A stretch of 64,000 bases of DNA from Streptomyces fumigatiscleroticus (GTDB taxonomy: Bacteria; Actinomycetota; Actinomycetes; Streptomycetales; Streptomycetaceae), in contig NZ_BMQF01000011.1 in NCBI RefSeq assembly GCF_014647975.1, forward strand, positions 221,899-285,898, given 5' to 3'. This document shows positions 1-8,458 of this stretch, one piece after another. The translations under genes were made by a program, and so were the position numbers. A model generated the notes under the pieces. That model was not told the origin of the DNA. It saw nothing but the letters and a program-made list of their open reading frames with translations, and made no database searches. Within the stretch, counting starts at the first letter, position 1, and each line of letters starts with the position of its first letter.

Positions 1-2418
1 AGCCGTCGGCGTCGGGGACTCCTCCTCCTCTTCCTCCGTCTCCGTGACGGACGGGGTCGGCGTCGGGGTCGGGGTGTCGTTGATGACCTCACCGAGGGGC
101 TCGGCCTCGGGGAAGGGCTCATGCTTGGAACCCTTGGTGGCCTCCACCATGTAGTCCCGCCAGATCTGCGCCGGGATGTCACCACCGTGGATGGACTCCA
201 CGCCGCCGGTGCCGTTCATCGAGAGCAGCTTGCCCTCGTCGGGGTCCGTACGGAACAGCGTGACGGCCGTGGACAGCTCCCGGGTGTAGCCGACGAACCA
301 CGCCGACTTGTTCTTGTCGGTCGTACCCGTCTTGCCGGCCACCGGGAAGCCGATGTCCGAGATCTTCTCCTTGGCGGTTCCGTTCTGGACCACGTTCTCC
401 AGGACGTCCGTCACGTTGTCGGCGACGTTCGCGTCCATGGCCGACTGCTGCTCCGGAGCCTCGAACTGGGTCATCTCCTTGCTGTCCTTGATGACCTTGG
501 TCACGGAGTAGGGCTCGTAGTGCTTGCCCGAGGCGGCGAAGGTTCCGTACGCGTCGGCCATGCGGATGGCGCTCGGCGTCGACGTACCCAGGGAGAAGGA
601 CACGTTGTTGAGGTTCCCGCTGTCGAAGGACTCCGGCAGGATGCCGATCGACTTCGCGACCTTCCGGGTGTTCTCCAGGCCCACGTCGATGCCCAGCTGT
701 GCGAAGGGCGAGTTGATCGACTGTTCCATGGCCTTCTTGAGCGTCACCATGCCCCAGGCCGTGGTGCCCTCGTTCTTCTGGCGGAAGGGCTTGCCGTCGG
801 CCCCGGCGATCGGGTCGCCGTTCTGGTCCTTGATGATCAGTTCGTCGTTGCCGTTGTACTTGGCCAGCGGCGACAGCGGCTCACCGTCGGTCTGGTAGGT
901 GCCGTACTCCATCGCGGCGGCCAGCACGATGGGCTTCCAGGTCGAGCCGACCGGTACACCCGTGGTGTTGGCGTTGTTGGAGTAGTGCCCCTTGTCGTAG
1001 CCGTCACCACCGTAGATCGCGACGATCGCGCCGCTCTTCGGGTCGACCGACGCCCCGCCGAACTGGACGTATTTGTCCTTCTCGGGGCGCTTCTTGGTGT
1101 CGAGGAACTCCTCGCGCGTCTTCTTGACGGCCGCCTCGAGCTGCTGGACCTTCTTCTTGTCGAAGGTCGTGTAGATCCGGTAGCCGCCCTTCTCCAGCTC
1201 CTCGGGGGTCAGGCCCGTCTTCTTCGCCACATACTCCTTGGCGACATCGACGAGGTAACCGGTCTGGCCGGACAGGGTCGAGGTCTGCTTCTTGATCGCC
1301 GGGAAGCTGCCCACCTTGGCCCGCTCCGCCTTGCTCATCCGGCCCACCGTGACCTCACGGTCCAGGATCCACTCCCACCGCTCCTTGACCCGCCTGGTGT
1401 TGGCCTCGGCGGTGGCGTTCGCACCGACGCCGCCGTCGGGGTTGTAGAGGTTCGGGCCCTTGAGCACGGACGCGAGGAAGACGCACTGCTCGGTGGTGAG
1501 GTCCTTCGCGTCCCTGCCGAAGTACGCCTGAGCGGCGGCCTGGATCCCGTAGGCGTTGCGGCCGTAGTAGGCGGTGTTGAGATACCCCGCGAGGATCTGG
1601 TCCTTCGACATCTCGTTGCCGACCTTGATCGAGATGAAGAGTTCCTTGAACTTGCGGGAGAGCGTCTGTTCCTGGCTCAGGTAGGTGTTCTTCACGAACT
1701 GCTGGGTGATGGTCGAACCACCCTGCGTCTCGCCACCCGTGGCCATGTTGAACAGGGCGCGGCCGATACCCATCGGGTCGACGCCGTTGTCCTCGTAGAA
1801 GGAGGCGTTCTCGGCGGAGACCACCGCGTCCTTCATGGCCTTCGGGATCTCGGCGTTGGTCACGATCTGGCGGTTGGCCTGACCGCCGGTGGCCGCCATC
1901 TGGGTGCCGTCGGACCAGTAGAAGACGTTGTTCTGTGCCAGAGCCGTCTTCTGTTCGTCCGGGACGCCCACCATCGCGTACCCGATGCCCGCAGCGATCA
2001 CGAGGGCGCCGAGGAAGCTCAGGAAGGTACCGGTGACCAGCTTCCAGGACGGCAGCCAGCGCGCCACCCCGTACTTGCCCGCGCGGGGATAGTCGATGAA
2101 CCGCTTCTTGGCAGGAGTCCCGCCACGTCCTCCTCCCGGGCCTGCCGGACCGGCCCGCCGGCCTCCGCGGCCCGGGTCGGCCGGTCTACGCCGGCCGCCC
2201 CCGCCCCGCTGTGCCGCACGGCGGGCCTCGGCGCGGCCGCCGTACGGGCGCTCCTCACCTCCCGCGCCGTACGGGTCCGACCCATAGGAGTCGGACGGGG
2301 ACCCGGTGGCGCCTCGCGGTGCCGCTCGGCGGCCGGATGACGAGCCGGACTGGCCGCGTCGGGCCGCGGCACGTCCGCCTCCCTGCGGCTGCGGCGGTTT
2401 GCGACGGTGCTCGCTCAT
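1..2418 (-). CDS. Class A penicillin-binding protein (transglycosylase/transpeptidase), 3' end outside window
   Basis: Bifunctional peptidoglycan synthase; 806 codons are visible and the gene runs off the left edge. The N-terminal ~120 residues are a basic Gly/Arg/Pro-rich cytoplasmic tail, followed by one membrane segment (about residues 127-150). The GT51 glycosyltransferase shows the EN-x-x-FYEDNG-D motif near residue 200 and GGSTITQQFVKN near 229. The transpeptidase has the active-site STWK near residue 490 and KTGTT near residue 693. A Thr/Pro and poly-Glu tail is still being read at the edge, as in Streptomyces PBP1-like enzymes. The ATG at 2418 is preceded by GAGGAG (2429-2434). The gene is divergent from the PadR gene. 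Equivalent by synteny to the SCO3901-type PBP. Confidence 0.93.
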   Translation of the reverse strand, partial: MSEHRRKPPQPQGGGRAAARRGQSGSSSGRRAAPRGATGSPSDSYGSDPYGAGGEERPYGGRAEARRAAQRGGGGRRRPADPGRGGRRAGPAGPGGGRGGTPAKKRFIDYPRAGKYGVARWLPSWKLVTGTFLSFLGALVIAAGIGYAMVGVPDEQKTALAQNNVFYWSDGTQMAATGGQANRQIVTNAEIPKAMKDAVVSAENASFYEDNGVDPMGIGRALFNMATGGETQGGSTITQQFVKNTYLSQEQTLSRKFKELFISIKVGNEMSKDQILAGYLNTAYYGRNAYGIQAAAQAYFGRDAKDLTTEQCVFLASVLKGPNLYNPDGGVGANATAEANTRRVKERWEWILDREVTVGRMSKAERAKVGSFPAIKKQTSTLSGQTGYLVDVAKEYVAKKTGLTPEELEKGGYRIYTTFDKKKVQQLEAAVKKTREEFLDTKKRPEKDKYVQFGGASVDPKSGAIVAIYGGDGYDKGHYSNNANTTGVPVGSTWKPIVLAAAMEYGTYQTDGEPLSPLAKYNGNDELIIKDQNGDPIAGADGKPFRQKNEGTTAWGMVTLKKAMEQSINSPFAQLGIDVGLENTRKVAKSIGILPESFDSGNLNNVSFSLGTSTPSAIRMADAYGTFAASGKHYEPYSVTKVIKDSKEMTQFEAPEQQSAMDANVADNVTDVLENVVQNGTAKEKISDIGFPVAGKTGTTDKNKSAWFVGYTRELSTAVTLFRTDPDEGKLLSMNGTGGVESIHGGDIPAQIWRDYMVEATKGSKHEPFPEAEPLGEVINDTPTPTPTPSVTETEEEEEESPTPTA

Positions 2419-2688
2419 CGAACGACTACTCCTCGGGCAGGCGCACCTGTGCGCGCCTGGCAACGGCGGCTGGTTTCCGGTCCCCCCGAAGTACGGATGT
2501 GGTCGATACCGCATTCACCCGTACTGCACCGGGGACGATGACGCCCCCAGGCGTCACTCGGTTCCCGGTGGTGTGCATGGCGCACAGACTACGCAGCGTC
2601 AAAACCAGCCGAGCCCCGAAGTTCACCCCAAATCAGGCAACTTGCTTCAGATGAATCAGTGATGTGATCCCGTTCACCACCCTCCCTC

Positions 2689-2717
2689 TTGTCGCATGCG
2701 GATGACCGTTCTATCGT
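2689..2717 (+). promoter_or_regulatory. Candidate housekeeping promoter of the PadR gene
   Basis: TTGTCG (2689-2694), a 17-base spacer and TATCGT (2712-2717) resemble a Streptomyces HrdB-type promoter. The palindromic PadR operator candidate begins 3 bases after the -10, so it would cover the transcription start. Inferred only from sequence. Confidence 0.5.
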
Positions 2718-2719
2718 CG

Positions 2720-2742
2720 TGATGTATCGAGTCGATACATCA
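2720..2742. promoter_or_regulatory. Palindromic operator, probable PadR autoregulatory site
   Basis: Perfect 11-bp arms around a single central G: TGATGTATCGA - G - TCGATACATCA. ATGT/ACAT half-sites are typical of PadR-family operators. Its position just downstream of the candidate -10 and 61 bases before the PadR start suggests autorepression; the divergent PBP could also be affected. Confidence 0.6.
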
Positions 2743-2803
2743 GCGCGGCATAAAGTCCGCTCTGAGCCCGCCATGGCACGTCCGCGGCAGAGAGGAGGCG
2801 ACG

Positions 2804-3481
2804 ATGAGCCGGCGTTCCGGGATCCTCGAGTTCGCCGTACTCGGCCTGCTCCGCGAATCTCCGATGCACGGCTACGAGCTGCGCAAACGACTCAACACGT
2901 CACTGGGTGTGTTCCGTGCGTTCAGCTACGGGACGCTCTATCCCTGCCTCAAGACGCTGGTCGCCAACGGCTGGTTGATCGAGGAATCGGGGAACACCGC
3001 CGAGACCGCCGCTCCCCTCGCCGGACGCCGGGCGAAGATCGTCTACCGGCTGACGGCGGAAGGTAAGGAGCACTTCGAACAGCTGCTCTCGCAGACGGGG
3101 CCCGACGCGTACGAGGACGAGCACTTCGCCGCCCGCTTCGCCTTCTTCGGGCAGACGTCCCGCGACGTCCGCATGCGCGTGCTCGAAGGCCGCCGCAGCC
3201 GGCTGGAGGAGCGCCTGGAGAAGATGCGCGCGTCTCTGGCCCGCACCCGGGAGCGCCTCGACGACTACACGCTTGAGCTTCAGCGCCACGGGATGGAGTC
3301 CGTGGAGCGCGAGGTGCGCTGGCTGAACGAGCTCATCGAGAGCGAGCGGGCCGGACGGGACCTGAGAAGGTCCGCCTCCGGCAACTCCGCTCAGCAGGAC
3401 ACCACAGATGGATCGACGGGCGGCCTGCCCCGGTCCGGGGACGAAACCCGGCCGGATACGCCCGACGACACCGCCACGTGA
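2804..3481 (+). CDS. PadR family transcriptional regulator
   Basis: 225 aa. Residues ~1-85 form the PadR winged helix (start RRSGILEFAVLGLL, then PMHGYELRKRL, and the wing region GTLYPCLKTL). The C-terminal half (about 95-185) is helical and charged, consistent with the PadR/Vir-type dimerisation domain, ending in a Ser/Gly/Thr-rich tail. The ATG is preceded by GAGAGGAGG at 2789-2797. It sits 43 bases upstream of the inositol-phosphate synthase gene and may be co-transcribed with it. A palindrome in the promoter region suggests autoregulation. The regulated genes and ligand cannot be told from sequence. Confidence 0.92.
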   Translation: MSRRSGILEFAVLGLLRESPMHGYELRKRLNTSLGVFRAFSYGTLYPCLKTLVANGWLIEESGNTAETAAPLAGRRAKIVYRLTAEGKEHFEQLLSQTGPDAYEDEHFAARFAFFGQTSRDVRMRVLEGRRSRLEERLEKMRASLARTRERLDDYTLELQRHGMESVEREVRWLNELIESERAGRDLRRSASGNSAQQDTTDGSTGGLPRSGDETRPDTPDDTAT

Positions 3482-3524
3482 GGCCCGCACAGTGCCTCAC
3501 TCGTACACACAGGGAGCAACCGGA

Positions 3525-4607
3525 ATGGGTTCGGTTCGCGTAGCCATCGTCGGCGTGGGCAACTGCGCCGCATCGCTGGTGCAGGGAGTCGAGTACTACA
3601 AGGACGCCGACCCGGCATCCAAGGTCCCGGGCCTGATGCACGTCCAGTTCGGCGACTACCACGTCCGTGACATCGAGTTCGTCGCCGCCTTCGACGTGGA
3701 CGCCAAGAAGGTCGGCCTGGACCTCGCGGACGCCATCGGCGCCTCCGAGAACAACACCATCAAGATCTGCGACGTGCCCTCCACCGGTGTGACGGTCCAG
3801 CGCGGTCACACCCTCGACGGTCTCGGCAAGTACTACCGCCAGACGATCGAGGAGTCCGCCGAGGAGCCGGTCGACGTCGTCCAGATCCTGAAGGACAAGC
3901 AGGTCGACGTCCTCGTCTGCTACCTGCCCGTCGGCTCCGAGGACGCGGCGAAGTTCTACGCCCAGTGCGCCATCGACGCCAAGGTCGCCTTCGTCAACGC
4001 CCTCCCGGTCTTCATCGCCGGCACCAAGGAGTGGGCGGACAAGTTCACCGAGGCGGGCGTGCCGATCGTCGGTGACGACATCAAGTCGCAGGTCGGCGCC
4101 ACCATCACGCACCGCGTCATGGCGAAGCTGTTCGAGGACCGCGGCGTCATCCTGGACCGCACGATGCAGCTGAACGTCGGCGGCAACATGGACTTCAAGA
4201 ACATGCTCGAGCGTGACCGCCTGGAGTCCAAGAAGATCTCCAAGACGCAGGCCGTCACCTCCCAGATCCCCGACCGGGACCTCGGCGAGAAGAACGTCCA
4301 CATCGGCCCGTCCGACTACGTGGCCTGGCTGGACGACCGCAAGTGGGCGTACGTCCGCCTGGAGGGCCGCGCCTTCGGCGACGTCCCGCTGAACCTGGAG
4401 TACAAGCTCGAGGTCTGGGACTCCCCGAACTCCGCCGGCGTCATCATCGACGCGCTGCGCGCCGCGAAGATCGCCAAGGACCGCGGCATCGGCGGTCCCG
4501 TCCTGTCGGCGTCCTCGTACTTCATGAAGTCCCCGCCGGTGCAGTACTTCGACGACGAGGCCCGCGAGAACGTCGAGAAGTTCATCCGCGGCGAGGTCGA
4601 GCGCTGA
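3525..4607 (+). CDS. ino1: myo-Inositol-1-phosphate synthase
   Basis: 360 aa; NAD-dependent conversion of glucose 6-phosphate to 1L-myo-inositol 1-phosphate, the entry point to phosphatidylinositol and mycothiol in actinomycetes. The N-terminal Rossmann turn reads GVGNCAASLVQG; the family blocks VLVCYLPVGSEDAAKFYAQC, DDIKSQVGATITHR and NVGGNMDFKNM are present. Length matches the short actinobacterial type rather than eukaryotic ~510-aa enzymes. The ATG at 3525 (after AGGGAGC) was preferred to the longer open frame beginning at 3408, which overlaps the PadR gene. Followed by a strong hairpin terminator. Confidence 0.95.
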   Translation: MGSVRVAIVGVGNCAASLVQGVEYYKDADPASKVPGLMHVQFGDYHVRDIEFVAAFDVDAKKVGLDLADAIGASENNTIKICDVPSTGVTVQRGHTLDGLGKYYRQTIEESAEEPVDVVQILKDKQVDVLVCYLPVGSEDAAKFYAQCAIDAKVAFVNALPVFIAGTKEWADKFTEAGVPIVGDDIKSQVGATITHRVMAKLFEDRGVILDRTMQLNVGGNMDFKNMLERDRLESKKISKTQAVTSQIPDRDLGEKNVHIGPSDYVAWLDDRKWAYVRLEGRAFGDVPLNLEYKLEVWDSPNSAGVIIDALRAAKIAKDRGIGGPVLSASSYFMKSPPVQYFDDEARENVEKFIRGEVER

Positions 4608-4631
4608 GCTCCGGTCGCCATACGACCTGGT

Positions 4632-4665
4632 GAGGGTCCCTGGGGCGGACGTCCCGGGGACCCTC
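4632..4665 (+). terminator. Rho-independent-like terminator after ino1
   Basis: Inverted repeat GAGGGTCCC (4632-4640) / GGGACCCTC (4657-4665), 9 bp perfect, with further GC pairing inside the loop. It lies 25 bases after the ino1 stop. No long T-run, as usual in Streptomyces. Confidence 0.7.
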
Positions 4666-4687
4666 CCCGTATGTGAGGCTGTGGCCC

Positions 4688-5950
4688 ATGGCCGTCGTCC
4701 GTGACCTGCGCGTCCTGCTGCGCTTCGAAGGCTTCCGGCGTCTGCTCGCCGTACGTCTGCTCTCCCAGGGCGCCGACGGCGTCTACCAGATCGCGCTCGC
4801 CGCCTACGTCGTCTTCTCGCCGGAGAAGCAGACCTCGGCCGCCGCGATCGCCTCCGCCATGGCCGTGCTCCTGCTGCCGTACTCCCTGGTGGGCCCCTTC
4901 GCCGGTGTTCTGCTGGACCGCTGGCGCCGCCGCCAGGTCTTCCTGTACGGCAATCTGCTGCGCGCCGTGATGGCGTCGGTGACGGCCCTGCTGATGACGG
5001 CCCATGTCCCGGACTGGCTGTTCTACGTCTCCGCCCTGTGCGTCACGGCCGTCAACCGGTTCGTCCTGTCCGGTCTGTCCGCCGCGCTGCCGCGTGTGGT
5101 CGACGCCGAGCGCCTGGTGATCGCCAACGCGCTCTCGCCGACGGCCGGGACGCTGGCCGCCACCGCGGGCGGCGGCCTCGCCTTCCTCGTCCGCCTGGTG
5201 GTCGCCGACTCCGATGCGGCCGTGGTGCTGCTCGGCGCCCTCCTGTATCTGTGCGGTGCCCTGGCGTCGCTGCGCATGCCGGTGGACCTGCTCGGGCCCG
5301 ACCACCCGCCGGCGCGGCCGCCGCTGTCCTCGGCGCTGGCCCGCACGGTCCGCGAGCTGATGGCGGGCGTACGGCATCTCGCCGCCCCGTCGCGCCGGGA
5401 GGCGGCCCGGGCGCTCGGCGCCATGACGCTGATGCGGTTCTGCTACGGCGCCCTGCTCGTCATGCTGCTGATGCTCTGCCGGTACGCGCTGACCCCGGAC
5501 ACGGAGCGGGGACTGGCCCTGCTGGGGCTGGCGCTGGGCGTCTCCGGTGCCGGTTTCTTCGTCGCGGCCCTGGTGACGCCCTGGGGGGTGGGACGTCTCG
5601 GTGCCGGACGCTGGATCCTTCTGTGCGCCGCGGCCGCCGCCGTGCTGGAGCCGGCGCTCGGCCTTGCGTTCGCCACGGCGCCGCTGCTGGTCGCGGCGTT
5701 CGTCCTGGGGCTGACCACCCAGGCCTCGAAGATCGCGACGGACACCGTCGTCCAGTCCTCCGTCGACGACGCCTTCCGTGGCCGGATCTTCTCCGTTTAC
5801 GACGTGCTCTTCAACGTGGCCTTCGTGGGCGCGGCAGCGGTGGCCGCCCTGATACTGCCGCCGGACGGCCGGTCGGCACCGCTGGTGGTCGCGGTCGCCC
5901 TGGTCTACGGAGCGGTTGCTACGGCTATGGCCCGTTTTGAACTCCGGTAA
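4688..5950 (+). CDS. MFS transporter
   Basis: 420 aa from ATG 4688 (an in-frame GTG at 4673 is an alternative start). About 12 hydrophobic segments in two blocks separated by a central charged loop around residues 205-245. Cytoplasmic loop motifs such as LLDRWRRRQVFLYGNLLRA after TM2 resemble MFS motif A. The end is hydrophobic with almost no cytoplasmic tail. The substrate cannot be inferred. Same position as the SCO3898-type permease; likely its own transcription unit after the ino1 terminator. Confidence 0.88.
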   Translation: MAVVRDLRVLLRFEGFRRLLAVRLLSQGADGVYQIALAAYVVFSPEKQTSAAAIASAMAVLLLPYSLVGPFAGVLLDRWRRRQVFLYGNLLRAVMASVTALLMTAHVPDWLFYVSALCVTAVNRFVLSGLSAALPRVVDAERLVIANALSPTAGTLAATAGGGLAFLVRLVVADSDAAVVLLGALLYLCGALASLRMPVDLLGPDHPPARPPLSSALARTVRELMAGVRHLAAPSRREAARALGAMTLMRFCYGALLVMLLMLCRYALTPDTERGLALLGLALGVSGAGFFVAALVTPWGVGRLGAGRWILLCAAAAAVLEPALGLAFATAPLLVAAFVLGLTTQASKIATDTVVQSSVDDAFRGRIFSVYDVLFNVAFVGAAAVAALILPPDGRSAPLVVAVALVYGAVATAMARFELR

Positions 5951-6026
5951 GTGTCACATCAAAGCCACAGAGTGGCCCTGGCGAGCCGACTTGTCAGTGG
6001 GGCCCGGTAGCTTACGTGCGTCTTAC

Positions 6027-6070
6027 TCGCGCCATGTTCGCGTCACTCGATCGCGCCATGATCGCGTCAC
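6027..6070. repeat. Pair of 20-bp direct repeats upstream of the LppU-like gene
   Basis: TCGCGCCATGTTCGCGTCAC (6027-6046) and TCGCGCCATGATCGCGTCAC (6051-6070) differ at one base and are spaced with a 24-base period, ending 26 bases before the 6097 start. They could be tandem regulator half-sites or a recent duplication in the leader. Confidence 0.7.
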
Positions 6071-6096
6071 ACAGCCATATCTAGGGGGACCCCCAA

Positions 6097-6627
6097 GTGA
6101 CCACTCCGCCTCCCCAGGGCCAGAATCCGTTCGCGCAGGGCCAGCAGCCCCAGGGCGGAAACCCGTTCGCCCAGGGTCAGCAGGCCTACGGCCAGCCCCA
6201 GGGCCAGGCCCCGTACCCGCCCCAGGGTGGTTTCCCGCAGCAGCAGGGTCAGCCCGGCTTCCCCCCGCAGGGCGCTCCCTACGCTCCGGTGCCGCCGCAG
6301 CAGCCGCGCCGCAAGCTCAGCTTCAAGACGATCAAGAACATCGTCGTCGCCGTGATCGTCGTCTGCGTGGCCGTCGGCGGCTGGATCGCCAGCCGGGACG
6401 ACGCCAACACGGCCAAGGTCGGCGACTGCATGAGCATCAGCAACCCGGACAGCACGACCGACCCGGACCTGGAGGTCGTGGACTGCGGCAGCTCCAAGGC
6501 CAAGTACAAGGTCGTCGAGAAGAAGACCGACACGTCCGGCTGTGACCGCACCAAGTACAGCGAGTACACCGAGACGGGAGGCAGCGAGGACTTCACTCTC
6601 TGCCTGGAGGACTACTCGGCCAGCTGA
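6097..6627 (+). CDS. LppU/SCO3897 family membrane-anchored protein
   Basis: 176 aa. Residues 1-67 are low complexity Gln/Gly/Pro with repeats of NPFAQGQQ. One membrane segment (about 77-97) follows a basic stretch, giving an N-in/C-out protein. The outside domain begins with VGDCMSI and has four cysteines (C110, C129, C148 and C168 approximately), suggesting two disulphides, the pattern of the LppU/SCO3897 domain. GTG start after GGGGGAC. Function unknown. The long Q/P tail resembles cytoplasmic tails of division-associated proteins, but that is only an analogy. Confidence 0.85.
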   Translation: MTTPPPQGQNPFAQGQQPQGGNPFAQGQQAYGQPQGQAPYPPQGGFPQQQGQPGFPPQGAPYAPVPPQQPRRKLSFKTIKNIVVAVIVVCVAVGGWIASRDDANTAKVGDCMSISNPDSTTDPDLEVVDCGSSKAKYKVVEKKTDTSGCDRTKYSEYTETGGSEDFTLCLEDYSAS

Positions 6628-6646
6628 TGACGCCGAGCTTGCTGCC

Positions 6647-6676
6647 GGGGCGGTGTTTCACGTGAAACACCGCCCC
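6647..6676. promoter_or_regulatory. parS: parS site in a 30-bp perfect palindrome
   Basis: The ParB-binding sequence GTTTCACGTGAAAC (6655-6668) is extended to a perfect 30-bp palindrome by flanking GGGGCGGT/ACCGCCCC. It lies 20 bases after the LppU-like stop, so the RNA hairpin could also terminate transcription. Confidence 0.93.
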
Positions 6677-6693
6677 TCTGGCTGTCCGGCGGG

Positions 6694-6717
6694 GTCGTGT
6701 TTCACGTGAAACACGAC
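6694..6717. promoter_or_regulatory. parS: parS site in a 24-bp perfect palindrome
   Basis: GTTTCACGTGAAAC at 6699-6712 with GTCGT/ACGAC flanks makes a 24-bp palindrome. It lies 44 bases (centre to centre) from the previous parS, in the same convergent spacer, just past the stop of the CCA-adding enzyme gene. Confidence 0.93.
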
Positions 6718-6734
6718 GTTCCCACGAGCGCGGC

Positions 6735-8204
6735 TCAGCCGCCCTGCGCGGCGCTCCACTCCTTCAGGGCCGCCACCGCCGCGTCGTACTCCATCGGCCC
6801 GTTCTCCAGACGAAGCTCCAGCATGTGCTTGTAGGCCCGGCCGACGACCGGTCCCGGACCGATGCCGAGGACTTCCATGATCTGGTTGCCGTCCAGGTCC
6901 GGGCGGATCGCGTCCAGCTCCTCCTGCTCCTGAAGGGCCGCGATCCGTTCCTCCAGGCCGTCGTAGGCGCGGGAGAGCGCGGCCGCCTTGCGCTTGTTCC
7001 GCGTCGTGCAGTCCGAGCGGGTCAGCTTGTGGAGGCGGTCGAGCAGCGGTCCCGCGTCACGCACGTAGCGGCGGACCGCGGAATCCGTCCACTCGCCGGT
7101 GCCGTAGCCGTGGAAGCGCAGGTGAAGTTCGACCAGCCGCGAGACGTCCCTCACCAGCTCGTTGGAGTACTTCAGCGCGGTCATGCGCTTCTTCGTCATC
7201 TTCGCCCCGACCACCTCGTGGTGGTGGAACGAGACCCGGCCGTCCTTCTCGAACCGGCGTGTGCGCGGCTTGCCGATGTCGTGCAGCAGCGCGGCCAGGC
7301 GCAGGGTCAGATCGGGGCCGTCCTTCTCCAGAGCCATGGCCTGCTCCAGAACGATCAGCGTGTGGTCGTAGACGTCCTTGTGCCGGTGGTGCTCGTCGCG
7401 CTCCAGACGCAGGGCCGGCAGCTCCGGCAGGACGTACTCGGCGAGACCGGTGTCGACCAGCAGGGTCAGGCCCTTGCGCGGGCTGGCGGACAGCATCAGC
7501 TTGTTCAGCTCGTCCCGCACGCGCTCCGCCGAGACGATCTCGATCCTGCCGGCCATCTCCTTCATGGCCGCCACGACCTCGGGGGCCACCTCGAAGTCCA
7601 GCTGCGCGGCGAAGCGCGCCGCGCGCATCATCCGCAGCGGATCGTCCGAGAAGGACGCCTCGGGGGTGCCCGGAGTCCGCAGCACCCGCGCCGCGAGATC
7701 CTCCAGACCGCCGTGCGGATCGATGAACCTCTTCTCCGGAAGCGCGACCGCCATCGCGTTCACGGTGAAGTCGCGCCGGACGAGGTCCTGCTCGATGGAG
7801 TCGCCGTAGGACACCTCGGGCTTGCGCGAGGTCCGGTCGTAGGCCTCCGACCGGTAGGTGGTCACCTCGATCTGGAAGCAGCGGTCGACGCCTCCGACGC
7901 GGGCCGCCTTCTGCGCCCCGACCGTGCCGAAGGCGATGCCGACCTCCCACACGGCGTCCGCCCAGGGCCGGACGATCCTGAGGACGTCCTGGGGCCGGGC
8001 GTCGGTGGTGAAGTCCAGGTCGTTGCCGAGCCGGCCGAGCAACGCGTCCCGCACCGAGCCGCCGACCAGGGCGAGGGAGAACCCGGCCTCCTCGAAGCGG
8101 CGGGCGAGGTCGTCGGCGACAGGGGCGACCAGCAGCAGTTCACTCACCGCGCGGTGCTGCGCCTGACTCAGGGCACTGGGGTTGTCTTCGTTGGCGTTCG
8201 GCAC
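6735..8204 (-). CDS. cca: CCA-adding enzyme (tRNA nucleotidyltransferase)
   Basis: 489 aa from GTG at 8204. Adds or repairs the 3' CCA of tRNAs. The nucleotidyltransferase core shows LVGGSVRDALLG followed by the metal-binding LDF of GNDLDFTTDARP, then RRDFTVNAMA and the RNA-binding helical domain. A C-terminal HD domain is present (LLHDIGKP and FHHHEVVG). The open frame reaches 8498 but the MP-leading extension has no family likeness, so the PNANEDNPSAL start is taken. Two of the three tRNA genes in this window (Ala, Leu) do not encode CCA and depend on this enzyme. Syntenic with M. tuberculosis Rv3907c. Confidence 0.93.
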   Translation of the reverse strand: MPNANEDNPSALSQAQHRAVSELLLVAPVADDLARRFEEAGFSLALVGGSVRDALLGRLGNDLDFTTDARPQDVLRIVRPWADAVWEVGIAFGTVGAQKAARVGGVDRCFQIEVTTYRSEAYDRTSRKPEVSYGDSIEQDLVRRDFTVNAMAVALPEKRFIDPHGGLEDLAARVLRTPGTPEASFSDDPLRMMRAARFAAQLDFEVAPEVVAAMKEMAGRIEIVSAERVRDELNKLMLSASPRKGLTLLVDTGLAEYVLPELPALRLERDEHHRHKDVYDHTLIVLEQAMALEKDGPDLTLRLAALLHDIGKPRTRRFEKDGRVSFHHHEVVGAKMTKKRMTALKYSNELVRDVSRLVELHLRFHGYGTGEWTDSAVRRYVRDAGPLLDRLHKLTRSDCTTRNKRKAAALSRAYDGLEERIAALQEQEELDAIRPDLDGNQIMEVLGIGPGPVVGRAYKHMLELRLENGPMEYDAAVAALKEWSAAQGG

Positions 8205-8458
8205 AACAGAAGAGGGTACGTGGCCCGGGCGCCCGCCAGCGCCTCCGTCGGGCACGCCCGGACACGCCCGCCGATACGCGTACAAGGCCTGCGGACCCGG
8301 CGTACGCAGGCGCTCCCGTAGATAGGGACACATTCGGGGCGGGCCGGCCCGGGGCCTGATCTTGTGGAGCAGTCCGCGGCACTTCCGCTCGGCGCGCCTC
8401 GTTACCATGCGTGGACGCACATTCCGACGACCACTGACGACGAGGGACGGGCGAGCGC

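Larger units (their letters stand above)
2419..2803. other. Divergent intergenic region, PBP / PadR gene
   Basis: 385 bases between two divergent starts. It contains the PBP ribosome-binding site, a candidate padR promoter (2689-2717) and a 23-bp near-perfect palindrome (2720-2742), annotated separately. No convincing extra gene is visible; short ORFs here have poor codon bias. Confidence 0.6.

Noticed and set aside
121..2340. 739-codon plus-strand frame opposite the PBP
   Set aside because: Shadow of the PBP gene, which shows GT51 and transpeptidase motifs on the minus strand.
2426..2626. 66-codon minus-strand frame upstream of the PBP
   Set aside because: Different frame from the PBP, poor codon bias and covers the PBP ribosome-binding site.
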